Shown here one piece after another: positions 9,346-18,434 of a DNA stretch of 42,310 nt. Under the pieces are notes generated by a model. The model searched no databases, was not told the origin of the DNA, and was given only the letters and a program-made list of their open reading frames with translations. The stretch comes from Paracidovorax anthurii (GTDB lineage: Bacteria; Pseudomonadota; Gammaproteobacteria; Burkholderiales; Burkholderiaceae_C): the NCBI RefSeq assembly GCF_003269065.1, contig NZ_QLTA01000044.1:1-42310 (forward strand). Direction: 5' to 3'. A program made the position numbers and the translations under genes. Position 1 is the first letter of the stretch; the number at the start of each line of letters is the position of its first letter.

Positions 9346-10634
9346 GCGCGCCGGCGCGCGCCCTTCCTCCCCTGGCGCCCCAGGCCGGGCCGGGTTCCAT
9401 GCTGGAGTCCCACGCCGCCATCGCGGTGTTCCTGGCGTTCGCGTTCGCCTATTTCCTGTCCGCGGCCTCCCGGGCCGTCACGGCCACGCTGGCGCCGTCG
9501 CTGGTGGCGGAGTTCGCGCTGCAGCCACGCGATCTCGGGCTGCTGGCGGGCGGCTATTTCCTCGGTTTCGCGGCCATGCAGTTGCCCATGGGGCAGTGGC
9601 TCGACCGCCACGGTCCCCGGGCCGTGGTGCTGGGGTTCCTGGGCGTGGCGGTGGCCGGGTGCGCCGTGTTCGCGGTGGCCAGCGGATTCAGCGGCCTGCT
9701 GGCGGGCCGCGTGCTTTGCGGTGCGGGCGTGAGCGCCTGCCTGATGGCGCCGCTCACGGGCTTTCGCCGCTGGATGGCACCCGAGACCCAGTTGCGGGCC
9801 AATTCCTGGATGCTGATGACTGGCTCGCTGGGCATGGTGGCCTCGACGCTGCCGGTGCAGTGGCTGCTGCCGCTGGCGGGATGGCGGCCGCTTTTCTGGG
9901 CGCTGGCGCTGCTGCTGTTGCTTTCGATGCTGCTGATCGCGTGCCGGGTCCCGCCATGGAGTGGGGCACCCGGCCTCGAAGACCGGGAGGCGCTGCCGCC
10001 GTCCGGCTATGGCGCCGTATGGCGCCATCCGTACTTCCGGCGGCTGGCGCCGCTGGGGTTCTTCACCTATGGCGGCATGGTGGCCATGCAGACGCTCTGG
10101 GCCGGCCCGTGGATGCAGCGGGTGTCGGGGTATTCGCCGCTGGAGGCCGCGGCCGGGCTGTTCGCGATCAATCTCGCCATGCTCTGTGCCTACTGGGCCT
10201 GGGGCATGGTCAATCCCTGGCTGATGCGGCGCGCGGGCGGCGCCGATCCGGTGATGGCGGTGCTGTTGCCGCTGCCGCTGGTGGTGCTGGCGGGCATCGT
10301 GCTCGCGGGCGGCTCCGCGGGGGGCGGCGCGTGGGCGCTGTACTGCGTGGCCACGTCCTGCGTCACGCTGTCGCAGCCGGCGCTGGCCATGGCGTTCCCG
10401 CAGGCCATGGCGGGGCGGGCGCTCTCGGCGTTCAATCTCGTGATGTTCCTGGGCGTCTTCTGCGTGCAGTGGGGCATCGGCCTGGCGGTGGATGCGTTCG
10501 TGGCCGCGGGGTGGTCCGAGCCCTCGGCCTTCCGTGCGACCATGGCGGCCTTTGGCGTTTGCAGTGCCTTGTCCTATGCGTGGTTCATGGTTCGGGGCCG
10601 GCGCCATAATGCGGTTCACCCGATCACCCCATGA
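9342..10634 (+). CDS. MFS transporter
   Basis: Inner-membrane secondary transporter of the major facilitator superfamily with unknown substrate. The 430-aa product has about 12 hydrophobic segments. A loop motif GQWLDRHGPR after the second segment corresponds to the MFS GxxxDRxGRR signature. The GTG at 9342 overlaps the upstream stop; an ATG at 9399 is an alternative start that would drop a 19-residue tail. The gene ends by overlapping the next start (ATGA). It sits in a coupled run of genes that leads into the PTS genes. Confidence 0.86.
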   Translation: MSAPARALPPLAPQAGPGSMLESHAAIAVFLAFAFAYFLSAASRAVTATLAPSLVAEFALQPRDLGLLAGGYFLGFAAMQLPMGQWLDRHGPRAVVLGFLGVAVAGCAVFAVASGFSGLLAGRVLCGAGVSACLMAPLTGFRRWMAPETQLRANSWMLMTGSLGMVASTLPVQWLLPLAGWRPLFWALALLLLLSMLLIACRVPPWSGAPGLEDREALPPSGYGAVWRHPYFRRLAPLGFFTYGGMVAMQTLWAGPWMQRVSGYSPLEAAAGLFAINLAMLCAYWAWGMVNPWLMRRAGGADPVMAVLLPLPLVVLAGIVLAGGSAGGGAWALYCVATSCVTLSQPALAMAFPQAMAGRALSAFNLVMFLGVFCVQWGIGLAVDAFVAAGWSEPSAFRATMAAFGVCSALSYAWFMVRGRRHNAVHPITP

Positions 10635-11083
10635 GCACGCGCATCCTCCTCATCGCCCACGCACCGCTGGCCCATGCCCTGCGCGCCTGCGCCCTGCACG
10701 TCTTCCCCGACTCCGCCGACGACATCCTGGCACTCGACGTGCATCCCAATGCACCGCCCGAGGACACGCTCGCGGCCGCGCGCATCCTGCTCTCGGCGGA
10801 GCGCGGCGATGGCGCGACGCTGGTGTTGACCGACGTGTTCGGCGCCACGCCCTGCAATGTGGCGCAGCGGCTCGTGGACGGCGAGCGCTCGCGCCTGGTC
10901 ACCGGCGTGAACCTGCCCATGCTGCTGCGCACCGTGAGCTACCGCCACGAGCCGCTGGACGCGCTCGTCGCCCGCGCCGTGGTGGGGGGCACGCAGGGGG
11001 TGATGCAAGTGGCCGCCACGGCCCCCCAGAACCAGATCCGACGCTCCCACCATGATCAAGACGAATATCACCATCAGCAATAA
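10631..11083 (+). CDS. PTS mannose-type EIIA component
   Basis: EIIA of the mannose class, a cytoplasmic phosphocarrier that accepts phosphate from HPr. The 150-aa product starts MSTRILLIAHAPLAHAL, with the likely phospho-histidine at residue 10, followed by a Rossmann-like body with VLTDVFGATPCNVAQRL. No EIIB, EIIC or EIID gene is nearby. In betaproteobacteria this EIIA-HPr-EI trio is thought to be regulatory rather than a sugar uptake system. The ORF runs 32 bases into ptsH, and its last 15 or so residues are His/Gln-rich. Confidence 0.88.
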   Translation: MSTRILLIAHAPLAHALRACALHVFPDSADDILALDVHPNAPPEDTLAAARILLSAERGDGATLVLTDVFGATPCNVAQRLVDGERSRLVTGVNLPMLLRTVSYRHEPLDALVARAVVGGTQGVMQVAATAPQNQIRRSHHDQDEYHHQQ

Positions 11084-11321
11084 GCTGGGCCTGCATGCCC
11101 GCGCCTCGGCCAAGCTCACGAAGCTGGCGGGCAGCTTTCCCTGCGAGGTGTGGATGAGCCGGGGCGACCGCCGCGTCAATGCCAAGAGCATCATGGGCGT
11201 GATGATGCTGGCCGCCGGCATCGGCACCGAGGTGGCGCTGGAGACCGACGGCGCCCAGGAGCAGGAGGCGATGGACGCGCTGCGCGCGCTCATCGACAAC
11301 AAGTTCGGCGAGGGCGAGTGA
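11052..11321 (+). CDS. ptsH: Phosphocarrier protein HPr
   Basis: HPr passes phosphate from enzyme I to EIIA proteins. The 89-aa product has the catalytic His at residue 15 in KLGLHARASAKL and a Ser at position 46 in RRVNAKSIMGVMML, the site used by HPr kinase where that enzyme exists. The ATG at 11052 lies inside the end of the EIIA gene. ptsI follows 43 bases later. Confidence 0.95.
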   Translation: MIKTNITISNKLGLHARASAKLTKLAGSFPCEVWMSRGDRRVNAKSIMGVMMLAAGIGTEVALETDGAQEQEAMDALRALIDNKFGEGE

Positions 11322-11364
11322 GCCCCGGCATGGCCCCCGCCCAACCCCGCTCCGGAGCGCCGCG

Positions 11365-13143
11365 ATGACGTTCGCGATCCATGGCCTGGCCGTCGCCCGG
11401 GGCATCGCCATCGGGCGCGCGGTGCTGGTGGCGTCGAGCCGGGTGGACGTGGCCCACTATTTCATCGAGCCCGGCCAGGTGAAGGCCGAGATCGTGCGCG
11501 TGCGCAATGGCCGCAATGCCGTGGTCGAGGAGCTGCAGCGCCTGCAGGCCGAGATGCCCGCCGACGCGCCCCACGAACTCGCCGCGCTGCTGGACGTGCA
11601 CCTGATGCTGCTGCAGGACGAGGCGCTGGTGAGCGGCGTCAAGCACTGGATCACCGACCGCCTCTACAACGCCGAGTGGGCACTGACCACGCAGCTGGAG
11701 ATCATCGCCCGCCAGTTCGACGAGATGGAGGACGAGTACCTGCGCGAGCGCAAGGCCGACCTGGAGCAGGTGGTCGAGCGCATCCTGCGGCACATGAAGG
11801 GCGTGGCGGGCCCGGTGGCGCCGCCGCCCTGCAGCCCGCGCCGGGGCAGTGCCGCGCTGGGGCTGCAGCAGGACCTTTTGCCCGGCGACATGGTGGACGT
11901 GCCGCTGGTGCTGGTGGCGCATGACCTGTCGCCGGCCGACATGCTGCAGTTCAAGCAGAGCGTGTTCGCGGGTTTCGTGACCGACGTGGGCGGCAAGACC
12001 TCGCACACGGCCATCGTGGCGCGCAGCATGGACATCCCCGCCGTGGTGGGCGCGCGTGCCGCGAGCCAGCTCGTGCGGCAGGACGACTGGGTCATCATCG
12101 ACGGCGACGCGGGTGTCGTCATCATTGATCCGTCGCCGATCATCCTGGCCGAATACGGCTTCCGCCAGCGCCAGACCGAGCTGGAGCGCGAGCGGCTCTC
12201 GCGGCTGCGGCACACGCCGGCCGTGACGCTCGACGGCGAGCGCATCGAGCTGCTGGCCAACATCGAGCAGCCCACCGATGCGGCCGTGGCCGTGCGGGCC
12301 GGCGCCGCCGGCGTGGGGCTCTTCCGCAGCGAGTTCCTCTTCATGGGCCGGGGCGGCAACCTGCCGGGCGAGGAGGAGCAGTACCAGGCCTACCGCACTG
12401 CCGTGGAGGGCATGAACGGCCTGCCCGTCACGCTGCGCACCATCGACGTGGGTGCCGACAAGCCGCTGGACAACAAGGCCTCCAAGGACAGCGCGGGCTA
12501 TCTCAACCCGGCCCTGGGCCTGCGGGCGATCCGCTGGAGCCTGGCCGATCCGGCGATGTTCCGCACCCAGTTGCGCGCGGTGCTGCGCGCGGCCGCGCAC
12601 GGGCCGGTGAACCTGCTCTTCCCGATGCTGGCCCACGTGAGCGAGATCCGCCAGACGCTCACCCAGGTGGACATGGCCCGCGCCGAGCTGGACGCGCGCG
12701 GCGTGGCCTACGGCGCGGTGCAGCTCGGCGCCATGATCGAGGTGCCGGCGGCGGCGCTCATCGTGCGCCGCTTCCTGAAGTATTTCGATTTCCTCTCGAT
12801 CGGCACCAACGACCTGATCCAGTACACGCTGGCCATCGACCGCGCCGACGAGGGCGTGGCCCATCTCTACGATCCCCTGCACCCGGCGGTGCTGCAGCTG
12901 GTGGCCGACGTGATCGCCGAGGGCCACCGGCAGGGCAAGAGCGTGTGCCTGTGCGGCGAGGCGGCGGGCGACGTGGCGATGACGCGGCTGCTGCTGGGCC
13001 TGGGCCTGCGCAGCTTCTCCATGCACCCCGCGCAGATCCTGGCCGTGAAGCAGGAAGTGCTGCGCGCCGACACCCGCAAGCTCCAGCCCTGGGCCCAGGG
13101 GGTGATCGACTCCGACGAGCCGGCGAACGGCCTGACCCCCTGA
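11365..13143 (+). CDS. ptsI: PTS enzyme I (phosphoenolpyruvate-protein phosphotransferase)
   Basis: Enzyme I uses phosphoenolpyruvate to phosphorylate HPr. The 592-aa product has an N-terminal HPr-binding part, the phosphohistidine motif GGKTSHTAIVAR with His at residue 214, and the C-terminal PEP-binding barrel with GLFRSEFLFM and DFLSIGTNDLIQYTLAIDR. A proline-rich insertion with PVAPPPCSPRRGS before the phosphohistidine domain is longer than in E. coli. It closes the EIIA-HPr-EI run; a dispersed palindromic repeat follows the stop at once. Confidence 0.95.
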   Translation: MTFAIHGLAVARGIAIGRAVLVASSRVDVAHYFIEPGQVKAEIVRVRNGRNAVVEELQRLQAEMPADAPHELAALLDVHLMLLQDEALVSGVKHWITDRLYNAEWALTTQLEIIARQFDEMEDEYLRERKADLEQVVERILRHMKGVAGPVAPPPCSPRRGSAALGLQQDLLPGDMVDVPLVLVAHDLSPADMLQFKQSVFAGFVTDVGGKTSHTAIVARSMDIPAVVGARAASQLVRQDDWVIIDGDAGVVIIDPSPIILAEYGFRQRQTELERERLSRLRHTPAVTLDGERIELLANIEQPTDAAVAVRAGAAGVGLFRSEFLFMGRGGNLPGEEEQYQAYRTAVEGMNGLPVTLRTIDVGADKPLDNKASKDSAGYLNPALGLRAIRWSLADPAMFRTQLRAVLRAAAHGPVNLLFPMLAHVSEIRQTLTQVDMARAELDARGVAYGAVQLGAMIEVPAAALIVRRFLKYFDFLSIGTNDLIQYTLAIDRADEGVAHLYDPLHPAVLQLVADVIAEGHRQGKSVCLCGEAAGDVAMTRLLLGLGLRSFSMHPAQILAVKQEVLRADTRKLQPWAQGVIDSDEPANGLTP

Positions 13144-13145
13144 TC

Positions 13146-13196
13146 GCTATATTTTTGATAGCTACTCGGCTAGCAAATTCGGCGACGTGGGGGCCA
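13146..13196 (+). repeat. Comamonadaceae-type dispersed palindromic repeat
   Basis: GCTAT (13146-13150), seven bases, then ATAGC (13158-13162), followed by CTCGGCTAGC and a GGGGGCC block near 13189-13195. This looks like a degenerate copy of a dispersed element I associate with Comamonadaceae; that link is from memory. Related cores occur at 38822-38838 and 40251-40267. It lies between ptsI and the convergent porin gene and could help to end either transcript. Confidence 0.6.
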
Positions 13197-13201
13197 AAAG
13201 A

Positions 13202-14023
13202 TCAGAAACTCTTCGCCAGGGAGGCGATGAAGCGCTGGTGGTTGGGTGAGTAGCGCGAAGCGCCCACGCCGGGGCCCGTGGCCGCGGCGTAGGCCGACTG
13301 CCGGGTGGCGCCCTGCAGGGCGCCCGTCAGCGTGAGGCCGCCGCCAAAGTCCCAGGCGGCGCCGAGCAGGTAGTCCGCATAGCTGGGCAGGCCGAGCGAC
13401 CGGATGTCGCCGGACATGCGGGTGTAGCCCACGCTGGCCTTCAGGGTCAGGTGGGGCGCCAGTTCGCGGCTGTAGGCGAGGTTGAGATAGCCGGTGCCGC
13501 GTCCGGAGAGCCCCGAGCCGCCGCTGGCGCCGGCATAGCCGAAGTAGTCGCGCGAGACGGTGTGCGAATACTTCAGCGTGAACTGGCCCAGGGTTTCGTC
13601 GCCGTAGCCGGCGCTGGCGTACAGCTCGCGCGTGTTGCCGCTGCGGTTGCCGGGATAGACGTAGGCGAGGGCGCCAAGGTCCAGGTCGAAGGGGCCGGCC
13701 TTGAAACGGTAGCCGCCGTAGAGGTCGCTCTCCAGGCTGTTGCCGCGCAGCCAGTCCACGCTGGAGTTCCAGTTGCCCACGTACCAGCCGCTGTCGCCGA
13801 AGGCGTAGTCGAGGCCGCCCTGCACGGCGGGCTTGAAGGCGCCGCGCTTGGCGAAGCCGCCCGCGTTCAGCATGTCCTGGTCCTGGCCCCGGAACTTGTA
13901 GTTGGTGGTGAGCGCGATGTTGCCGGTGAACTGCGCGCGGGCGGAGAGCGGCGCGGCCATGCAGGCGGCCAGGAGGGCGGTGGAAAGGGCGACGGGGAGG
14001 GCGGTGCGTGTGGGAAAGGTCAT
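13202..14023 (-). CDS. TorF-family putative outer-membrane porin
   Basis: Predicted outer-membrane beta-barrel protein. The 273-aa product has an N-terminal signal peptide ending ARAQ at about residue 31. The mature part has alternating amphipathic strands with many Gly and aromatic residues, for example NYKFRGQDQDM, YVGNWNSSVDW and YGGYRFKAGPFDLDLG, and ends in Phe. This pattern matches the TorF-type (TIGR02001) porin family as I remember it. It is divergent from kdp and its promoter region carries the same four half-site array as the kdp promoter, so it is probably induced with Kdp at low potassium. Its substrate is unknown. Confidence 0.8.
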   Translation of the reverse strand: MTFPTRTALPVALSTALLAACMAAPLSARAQFTGNIALTTNYKFRGQDQDMLNAGGFAKRGAFKPAVQGGLDYAFGDSGWYVGNWNSSVDWLRGNSLESDLYGGYRFKAGPFDLDLGALAYVYPGNRSGNTRELYASAGYGDETLGQFTLKYSHTVSRDYFGYAGASGGSGLSGRGTGYLNLAYSRELAPHLTLKASVGYTRMSGDIRSLGLPSYADYLLGAAWDFGGGLTLTGALQGATRQSAYAAATGPGVGASRYSPNHQRFIASLAKSF

Positions 14024-14087
14024 GGGACAGGGCCGCCGGGCGGCGGCGTGAAAGCACCTGTGTGGCGGTGCGGAAAACGAAGCCGCC

Positions 14088-14154
14088 AGCGTAGGAGGGT
14101 GCCCGTCAAAACGGTGTCAAAAGAGCGGGGCGCCGCATCAAGGCGCCATCAAGG
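14088..14154 (-). promoter_or_regulatory. Four-half-site response-regulator array, porin promoter
   Basis: On the minus strand, half-sites start at 14152 (TTGATG), 14141 (TTGATG), 14120 (TTGACA) and 14109 (TTGACG), spaced 11, 21 and 11 bases. A -10-like TACGCT begins at 14093, 16 bases after the last start. The same geometry recurs upstream of the kdp operon and of the gene after kdpE. OmpR-family regulators such as KdpE bind direct repeats spaced 10-11 bases, so KdpE is the probable binder; that assignment is inference. Confidence 0.75.
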
Positions 14155-14172
14155 CCTGCGGCCGCCCGTGGG

Positions 14173-14239
14173 TTTTTACGCCGCGTTTACGCCCCCCCTC
14201 CCAAGCTGTGCACACTTTTTACGGGCGCTTTTCCAGAAT
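14173..14239 (+). promoter_or_regulatory. kdp operon promoter with half-site array
   Basis: TTTACG half-sites start at 14175, 14186 and 14218. A degenerate position at 14207 (TGTGCA) completes the 11-21-11 grid. The -10-like CAGAAT begins at 14234, 16 bases after the last half-site start. The 28-base block from 14213 matches 22731-22758 at 23 of 28 positions. E. coli KdpE binds T-rich direct repeats in the same arrangement before kdpF. Transcription would start near 14246. Confidence 0.8.
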
Positions 14240-14277
14240 GCCTTCCATCGCCCGGCAGGGCTGATGGAGTGCAAACA

Positions 14278-14385
14278 ATGGATATCCTGTGGATTGCCGC
14301 GATCGCGGCGTTGTGGGTCGCCATGGCCGAGGCCGTGGTGCTCCTGGGTCGCCACGATGGCCGGCCGCGGGGAGAGACGCGATGA
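14278..14385 (+). CDS. Small predicted membrane peptide, first cistron of kdp
   Basis: A 35-codon ORF with GGAG 8 bases before its ATG. It encodes one hydrophobic segment (IAAIAALWVAMAEAVVLL) followed by a basic tail, and overlaps the kdpF start by ATGA. It is not KdpF itself, which lies directly downstream. It could be a Kdp accessory subunit or a translational coupler. I do not recognise a family. Confidence 0.6.
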   Translation: MDILWIAAIAALWVAMAEAVVLLGRHDGRPRGETR

Positions 14386-14480
14386 TCGGCATCGAAGTGC
14401 TCTACGGCTTCGGCGCGATCGTCGCCGTGCTGCTGTTCGCGTACCTGGTGTTCGCGCTGATCTGCGCGGAGGAGTTCTGA
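14382..14480 (+). CDS. kdpF: KdpF, small subunit of the Kdp K+ transporter
   Basis: KdpF is a single-pass lipid-like subunit that stabilises KdpABC. The 32-aa product has one transmembrane helix with [20 protein letters not shown], and the [13 protein letters not shown] end resembles the YLVYALINAEAF end of E. coli KdpF. It overlaps the upstream small ORF and lies 1 base before kdpA. Confidence 0.9.
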   Translation: MIGIEVLYGFGAIVAVLLFAYLVFALICAEEF

Positions 14481-14481
14481 C

Positions 14482-16287
14482 ATGGATGCCTCCGCCTGGG
14501 GCCTGCTGGCCCTGTTCCTGATCGTTCTGGGCGTGCTCGCGTGGCCGCTCGGCAAGGTGCTGGCCGCCGTGTGCGAGGGCCGCCTGCCGGCCTGGATGCA
14601 CCGCGCCGAGGCGCCCCTCTACCGGCTGGCCGGCGTGCGGCCCGAGGTGGGCATGCACTGGCGCCACTACGCGCTGGCGCTGCTGGCCTTCAATGCGCTC
14701 GGCGTGTTCGTGGTCTATGCCCTGCAGCGGCTGCAGGCGCTGCTGCCGCTCAATCCGCAGGGCCTGGCCGCCATATCGCCCGATTCCGCCTTCAACACGG
14801 CGGTGAGCTTCGTCTCCAACACCAACTGGCAGGGCTACGTGGGCGAGAGCACGATGGGCTACCTCGTGCAGATGCTCGGGCTGTCGGTGCAGAACTTCTT
14901 CTCCGCCGCCACGGGCATCGCGGTGGCGTTCGCGCTCGCCCGGGGCTTCGCGGCCCGCCGCACGGACGGGCAGGGCCACGTGGGCAACTTCTGGGCGGAC
15001 CTGGTGCGCATCACCGCCTGGGTGCTGGTGCCGCTGTCGTTCGTGCTGGCCCTCTTTTTCGTGGGCCAGGGCGTGATCCAGAACTTCAAGCCCTACCAGG
15101 ACGTGGCCACGGTGGAGGTGACGGCCTTCCAGGACCCGCAGCTCGACGCGCAGGGCCAGCCCCTGAAGGATGCGTCCGGCAACCCCGTCACCAAGGACGC
15201 GAGCACCCACACCCAGACGCTGCCCATGGGGCCGGTGGCCTCGCAGGAGGCGATCAAGATGCTGGGCACCAATGGCGGGGGCTTCTTCAACGCCAACTCG
15301 GCGCACCCCTACGAGAACCCGACGCCGCTCGCCAACTTCGCGCAGATGCTGGCGATCTTCCTGATCCCCGCCGCGCTGTGCTTCACCTTTGGGCGCGTGG
15401 TGGGCGATCCGCGCCAGGGCGTGGCCATTCTGGCGGCGATGGTGCTGATGTTCGTGGTGGCCGTGATTCCGCTGACGGCCGCCGAGCAGGCCGGCAACCC
15501 GGGCCTGGGCGCACTGGGGGTGGACCAGGCCGCCTCGGCCGTGCAGGCCGGCGGCAACATGGAGGGCAAGGAGGTGCGCTTCGGCATCACCGCCTCGTCG
15601 CTCTTCGCCGCCATCACCACGGCCGCCTCGTGCGGCGCCGTCAACGGCATGCACGACTCGCTCACGCCCGCGGGCGGGCTGGTGCCCATGGTGCTCATGC
15701 AACTGGGCGAGGTGGTCTTCGGCGGCGTGGGGTCGGGGCTCTACGGCATGCTGATCTTCGCGATCCTCGCGGTGTTCATCGCGGGGCTGATGATCGGCCG
15801 CACGCCCGAGTACCTGGGCAAGAAGATCGAGGTGCGCGAGATGAAGCTCACCTCGGTGGCCATCCTGGTGACGCCCATCCTCGTGCTGGTGGGCACTGCC
15901 GTGGCCGTGAGCGCGGCCGCCGGCCAGGCCGGCATCGCCAACCCGGGCGCGCACGGCTTCTCCGAGATCCTGTACGCGCTCACCTCGGCGGGCAACAACA
16001 ACGGCAGCGCCTTCGCGGGCCTCTCGGCCAACACGCCCTTCTACAACGTGCTGCTGGCGCTGGCCATGTGGTTCGGCCGCTTCGGCGTGATCGTGCCCGT
16101 GCTGGCCATCGCCGGCTCGCTGGCCGCCAAGAAGCGCCTGCCGGCGAGCGTCGGAACCATGCCCACGCACGGCCCGCTGTTCGTGGCGCTGCTGATCTTC
16201 ACCGTGCTGCTGGTGGGCCTGCTGAACTACGTGCCTGCCCTGGCACTGGGCCCGGTGGTCGAGCACCTGATGCTCTGGGCACGCTAA
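14482..16287 (+). CDS. kdpA: KdpA, potassium-binding subunit
   Basis: KdpA forms the K+ pathway and is related to superfamily K+ transporters. The 601-aa product is a polytopic membrane protein with four pore-loop-like segments; [11 protein letters not shown] and [19 protein letters not shown] are the clearest. It is somewhat longer than the 557-residue E. coli protein; a polar loop after about residue 210 accounts for part of this. GAGTTCTG of kdpF ends 1 base before its ATG. Confidence 0.96.
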   Translation: MDASAWGLLALFLIVLGVLAWPLGKVLAAVCEGRLPAWMHRAEAPLYRLAGVRPEVGMHWRHYALALLAFNALGVFVVYALQRLQALLPLNPQGLAAISPDSAFNTAVSFVSNTNWQGYVGESTMGYLVQMLGLSVQNFFSAATGIAVAFALARGFAARRTDGQGHVGNFWADLVRITAWVLVPLSFVLALFFVGQGVIQNFKPYQDVATVEVTAFQDPQLDAQGQPLKDASGNPVTKDASTHTQTLPMGPVASQEAIKMLGTNGGGFFNANSAHPYENPTPLANFAQMLAIFLIPAALCFTFGRVVGDPRQGVAILAAMVLMFVVAVIPLTAAEQAGNPGLGALGVDQAASAVQAGGNMEGKEVRFGITASSLFAAITTAASCGAVNGMHDSLTPAGGLVPMVLMQLGEVVFGGVGSGLYGMLIFAILAVFIAGLMIGRTPEYLGKKIEVREMKLTSVAILVTPILVLVGTAVAVSAAAGQAGIANPGAHGFSEILYALTSAGNNNGSAFAGLSANTPFYNVLLALAMWFGRFGVIVPVLAIAGSLAAKKRLPASVGTMPTHGPLFVALLIFTVLLVGLLNYVPALALGPVVEHLMLWAR

Positions 16288-16305
16288 GCGGGCGAGGAGA
16301 ACGAC

Positions 16306-18411
16306 ATGACAACCCCCCAGACAACGACACCCAAGAATCTTTCGCTGTTCGATGCCGCGCTCGTGCGCCCGGCGCTGTGGCAGGCCTTCGCCAAGCTCAA
16401 GCCCAGCGTGCAGTGGCGCAACCCGGTGATGTTCATCGTCTACATCGGCAGCATCTTCACCACGCTGCTGTGGCTGCAGGCCCTGACCACCGCGCAAGAC
16501 CTGGGCATGCGCCCGGTCTTCATCCTGGCGGTGGCCGTGTGGCTGTGGTTCACGGTGCTGTTCGCCAACTTCGCCGAGGCGCTGGCCGAGGGCCGCAGCA
16601 AGGCGCAGGCCGCATCGCTGCGCGGGCTGCGCAAGGACACCTGGGCCAAGAAGCTCGCGGAGCCGCGCCACGGCGCGACCTTCCTGCCCGAGCAGGCCAC
16701 CAACCTGCGCAAGGGCGACGTGGTGCAGGTGGATGCCGGCGACGTGATCCCGCTCGACGGCGAGGTCATCGAGGGCGTGGCCTCGGTGGACGAGAGCGCC
16801 ATCACGGGCGAATCGGCGCCCGTGGTGCGTGAGTCGGGCGGCGACTTCTCCGCCGTCACTGGCGGCACGCGCGTGCTCTCCGACTGGATCGTGGTGCGCA
16901 TCACCGTGAACCCGGGCGAGTCGTTCCTCGACCGCATGATCGGCATGGTCGAGGCCGCCAAGCGCCAGAAGACGCCCAACGAGGTGGCGCTGACCATCCT
17001 GCTGGTGGCGCTCACCATCGTGTTCCTCGTGGTCACGGTGACGCTGCTGCCGTTCTCGATCTTCAGCGTCACGGCCTCGGGCGCCGGCATGGCGGTGTCG
17101 CTCACGGCGCTGATCGCGCTGCTGGTGTGCCTGATCCCCACCACCATCGGCGGCCTGCTCTCGGCCGTGGGCGTGGCGGGCATGAGCCGCATGATGCAGG
17201 CCAACGTGATCGCCACCTCGGGCCGCGCCGTCGAGGCCGCGGGCGATGTGGACGTGCTGCTGCTGGACAAGACCGGCACCATCACCCACGGCAACCGGCA
17301 GGCGAGCGCGTTCCTGCCCGCGCCCGGCGTGAACCGTGCGCACCTTGCGCGCGCCGCGCTCATGGCCTCGTTGGCCGACGAGACGCCCGAGGGCCGCAGC
17401 ATCGTGGAGTTGGCGCGGCGCGAGGGCGTCGAAGCCGAACGCGGCGCTGCCGAGGGCCTCGTGCTGGTGCCCTTCACGGCCCAGACGCGCATGAGCGGTG
17501 TGGACCTGCCCGCGCCGGGCGGCGGCGAGCCCGTGGCGCTGCGCAAGGGCGCCGTGCAGGCCCTCGCGCGGCACGTGGAAGCGCTCGGCGGCACCCTGCC
17601 GCCGGAGGTGGCGCGCGCCGCCGACGACGTGGCGCGGCGCGGCAGTACGCCGCTGGCCGTGGCCGATGGCGCGCGCGTGCTCGGCGTCGTGGAGTTGAAA
17701 GACATCGTCAAGGCAGGCATCAAGGCGCGCTTCGCCGAGCTGCGGCGCATGGGCATCAAGACCGTGATGATCACGGGCGACAACAAGCTCACCGCCGCCG
17801 CCATTGCCGCCGAGGCCGGCGTGGACGACTTCCTGGCCGAGGCCACGCCCGAGGACAAGCTGGCCCTCATCCGCCGCTACCAGTCCGAGGGCCGCCTCGT
17901 GGCCATGACGGGCGACGGCACCAACGACGCCCCCGCGCTGGCCCAGGCCGACGTGGCCGTGGCCATGGGCAGCGGCACGCAGGCCGCCAAGGAGGCCGGC
18001 AACATGGTGGACCTGGACTCCAACCCCACCAAGCTGCTGGAGGTGGTGGAGACCGGCAAGGCGCTGCTCATGACGCGCGGCTCGCTCACCACCTTCTCGA
18101 TCGCCAACGACGTGGCCAAGTACTTCGCCATCATCCCGGCGATGTTCGTGTCCACCTACCCGCAGCTCGGGGCGCTGAACGTGATGCGGCTGGCCAGCCC
18201 GTCCTCGGCCATCCTGTCGGCGGTGATCTTCAACGCGCTCGTCATCGTGTTCCTGATCCCGCTGGCGCTCCAGGGCGTGCGCTACCGCCCCGTGGGAGCC
18301 GCGGCCCTGCTGCGCCGCAACCTCGCCATCTACGGCGTGGGCGGCCTCATCGTGCCGTTCATCGGCATCAAGCTCATCGACTGGGCGCTCGTGGCCGTGG
18401 GCCTGGTCTGA
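16306..18411 (+). CDS. kdpB: KdpB, P-type ATPase subunit
   Basis: KdpB is the P-type ATPase that drives K+ uptake. The 701-aa product has the phosphorylation motif DKTGT with Asp at residue 321, the actuator motif [10 protein letters not shown], the nucleotide-binding segment with [11 protein letters not shown], and the hinge [17 protein letters not shown]. Length and order match KdpB (E. coli 682). GAGGAG precedes the ATG by a few bases. Confidence 0.97.
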   Translation: MTTPQTTTPKNLSLFDAALVRPALWQAFAKLKPSVQWRNPVMFIVYIGSIFTTLLWLQALTTAQDLGMRPVFILAVAVWLWFTVLFANFAEALAEGRSKAQAASLRGLRKDTWAKKLAEPRHGATFLPEQATNLRKGDVVQVDAGDVIPLDGEVIEGVASVDESAITGESAPVVRESGGDFSAVTGGTRVLSDWIVVRITVNPGESFLDRMIGMVEAAKRQKTPNEVALTILLVALTIVFLVVTVTLLPFSIFSVTASGAGMAVSLTALIALLVCLIPTTIGGLLSAVGVAGMSRMMQANVIATSGRAVEAAGDVDVLLLDKTGTITHGNRQASAFLPAPGVNRAHLARAALMASLADETPEGRSIVELARREGVEAERGAAEGLVLVPFTAQTRMSGVDLPAPGGGEPVALRKGAVQALARHVEALGGTLPPEVARAADDVARRGSTPLAVADGARVLGVVELKDIVKAGIKARFAELRRMGIKTVMITGDNKLTAAAIAAEAGVDDFLAEATPEDKLALIRRYQSEGRLVAMTGDGTNDAPALAQADVAVAMGSGTQAAKEAGNMVDLDSNPTKLLEVVETGKALLMTRGSLTTFSIANDVAKYFAIIPAMFVSTYPQLGALNVMRLASPSSAILSAVIFNALVIVFLIPLALQGVRYRPVGAAALLRRNLAIYGVGGLIVPFIGIKLIDWALVAVGLV

Positions 18412-18434
18412 GCGCGGCATCCGGAGGATCTTTC

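Noticed and set aside
7430-10609. A 1059-codon open frame on the plus strand
   Set aside because: It overlaps, in another frame, several real genes (acetyltransferase, redoxin, lipoprotein, MFS). Its translation is low-complexity His/Arg/Gly-rich and has no domain, as expected for a GC-rich shadow frame.
14176-18420. A 1414-codon minus-strand frame across kdpA and kdpB
   Set aside because: Antisense shadow of the kdp genes; repetitive His/Arg/Gly-rich translation without a domain. kdpA and kdpB on the plus strand explain the sequence.
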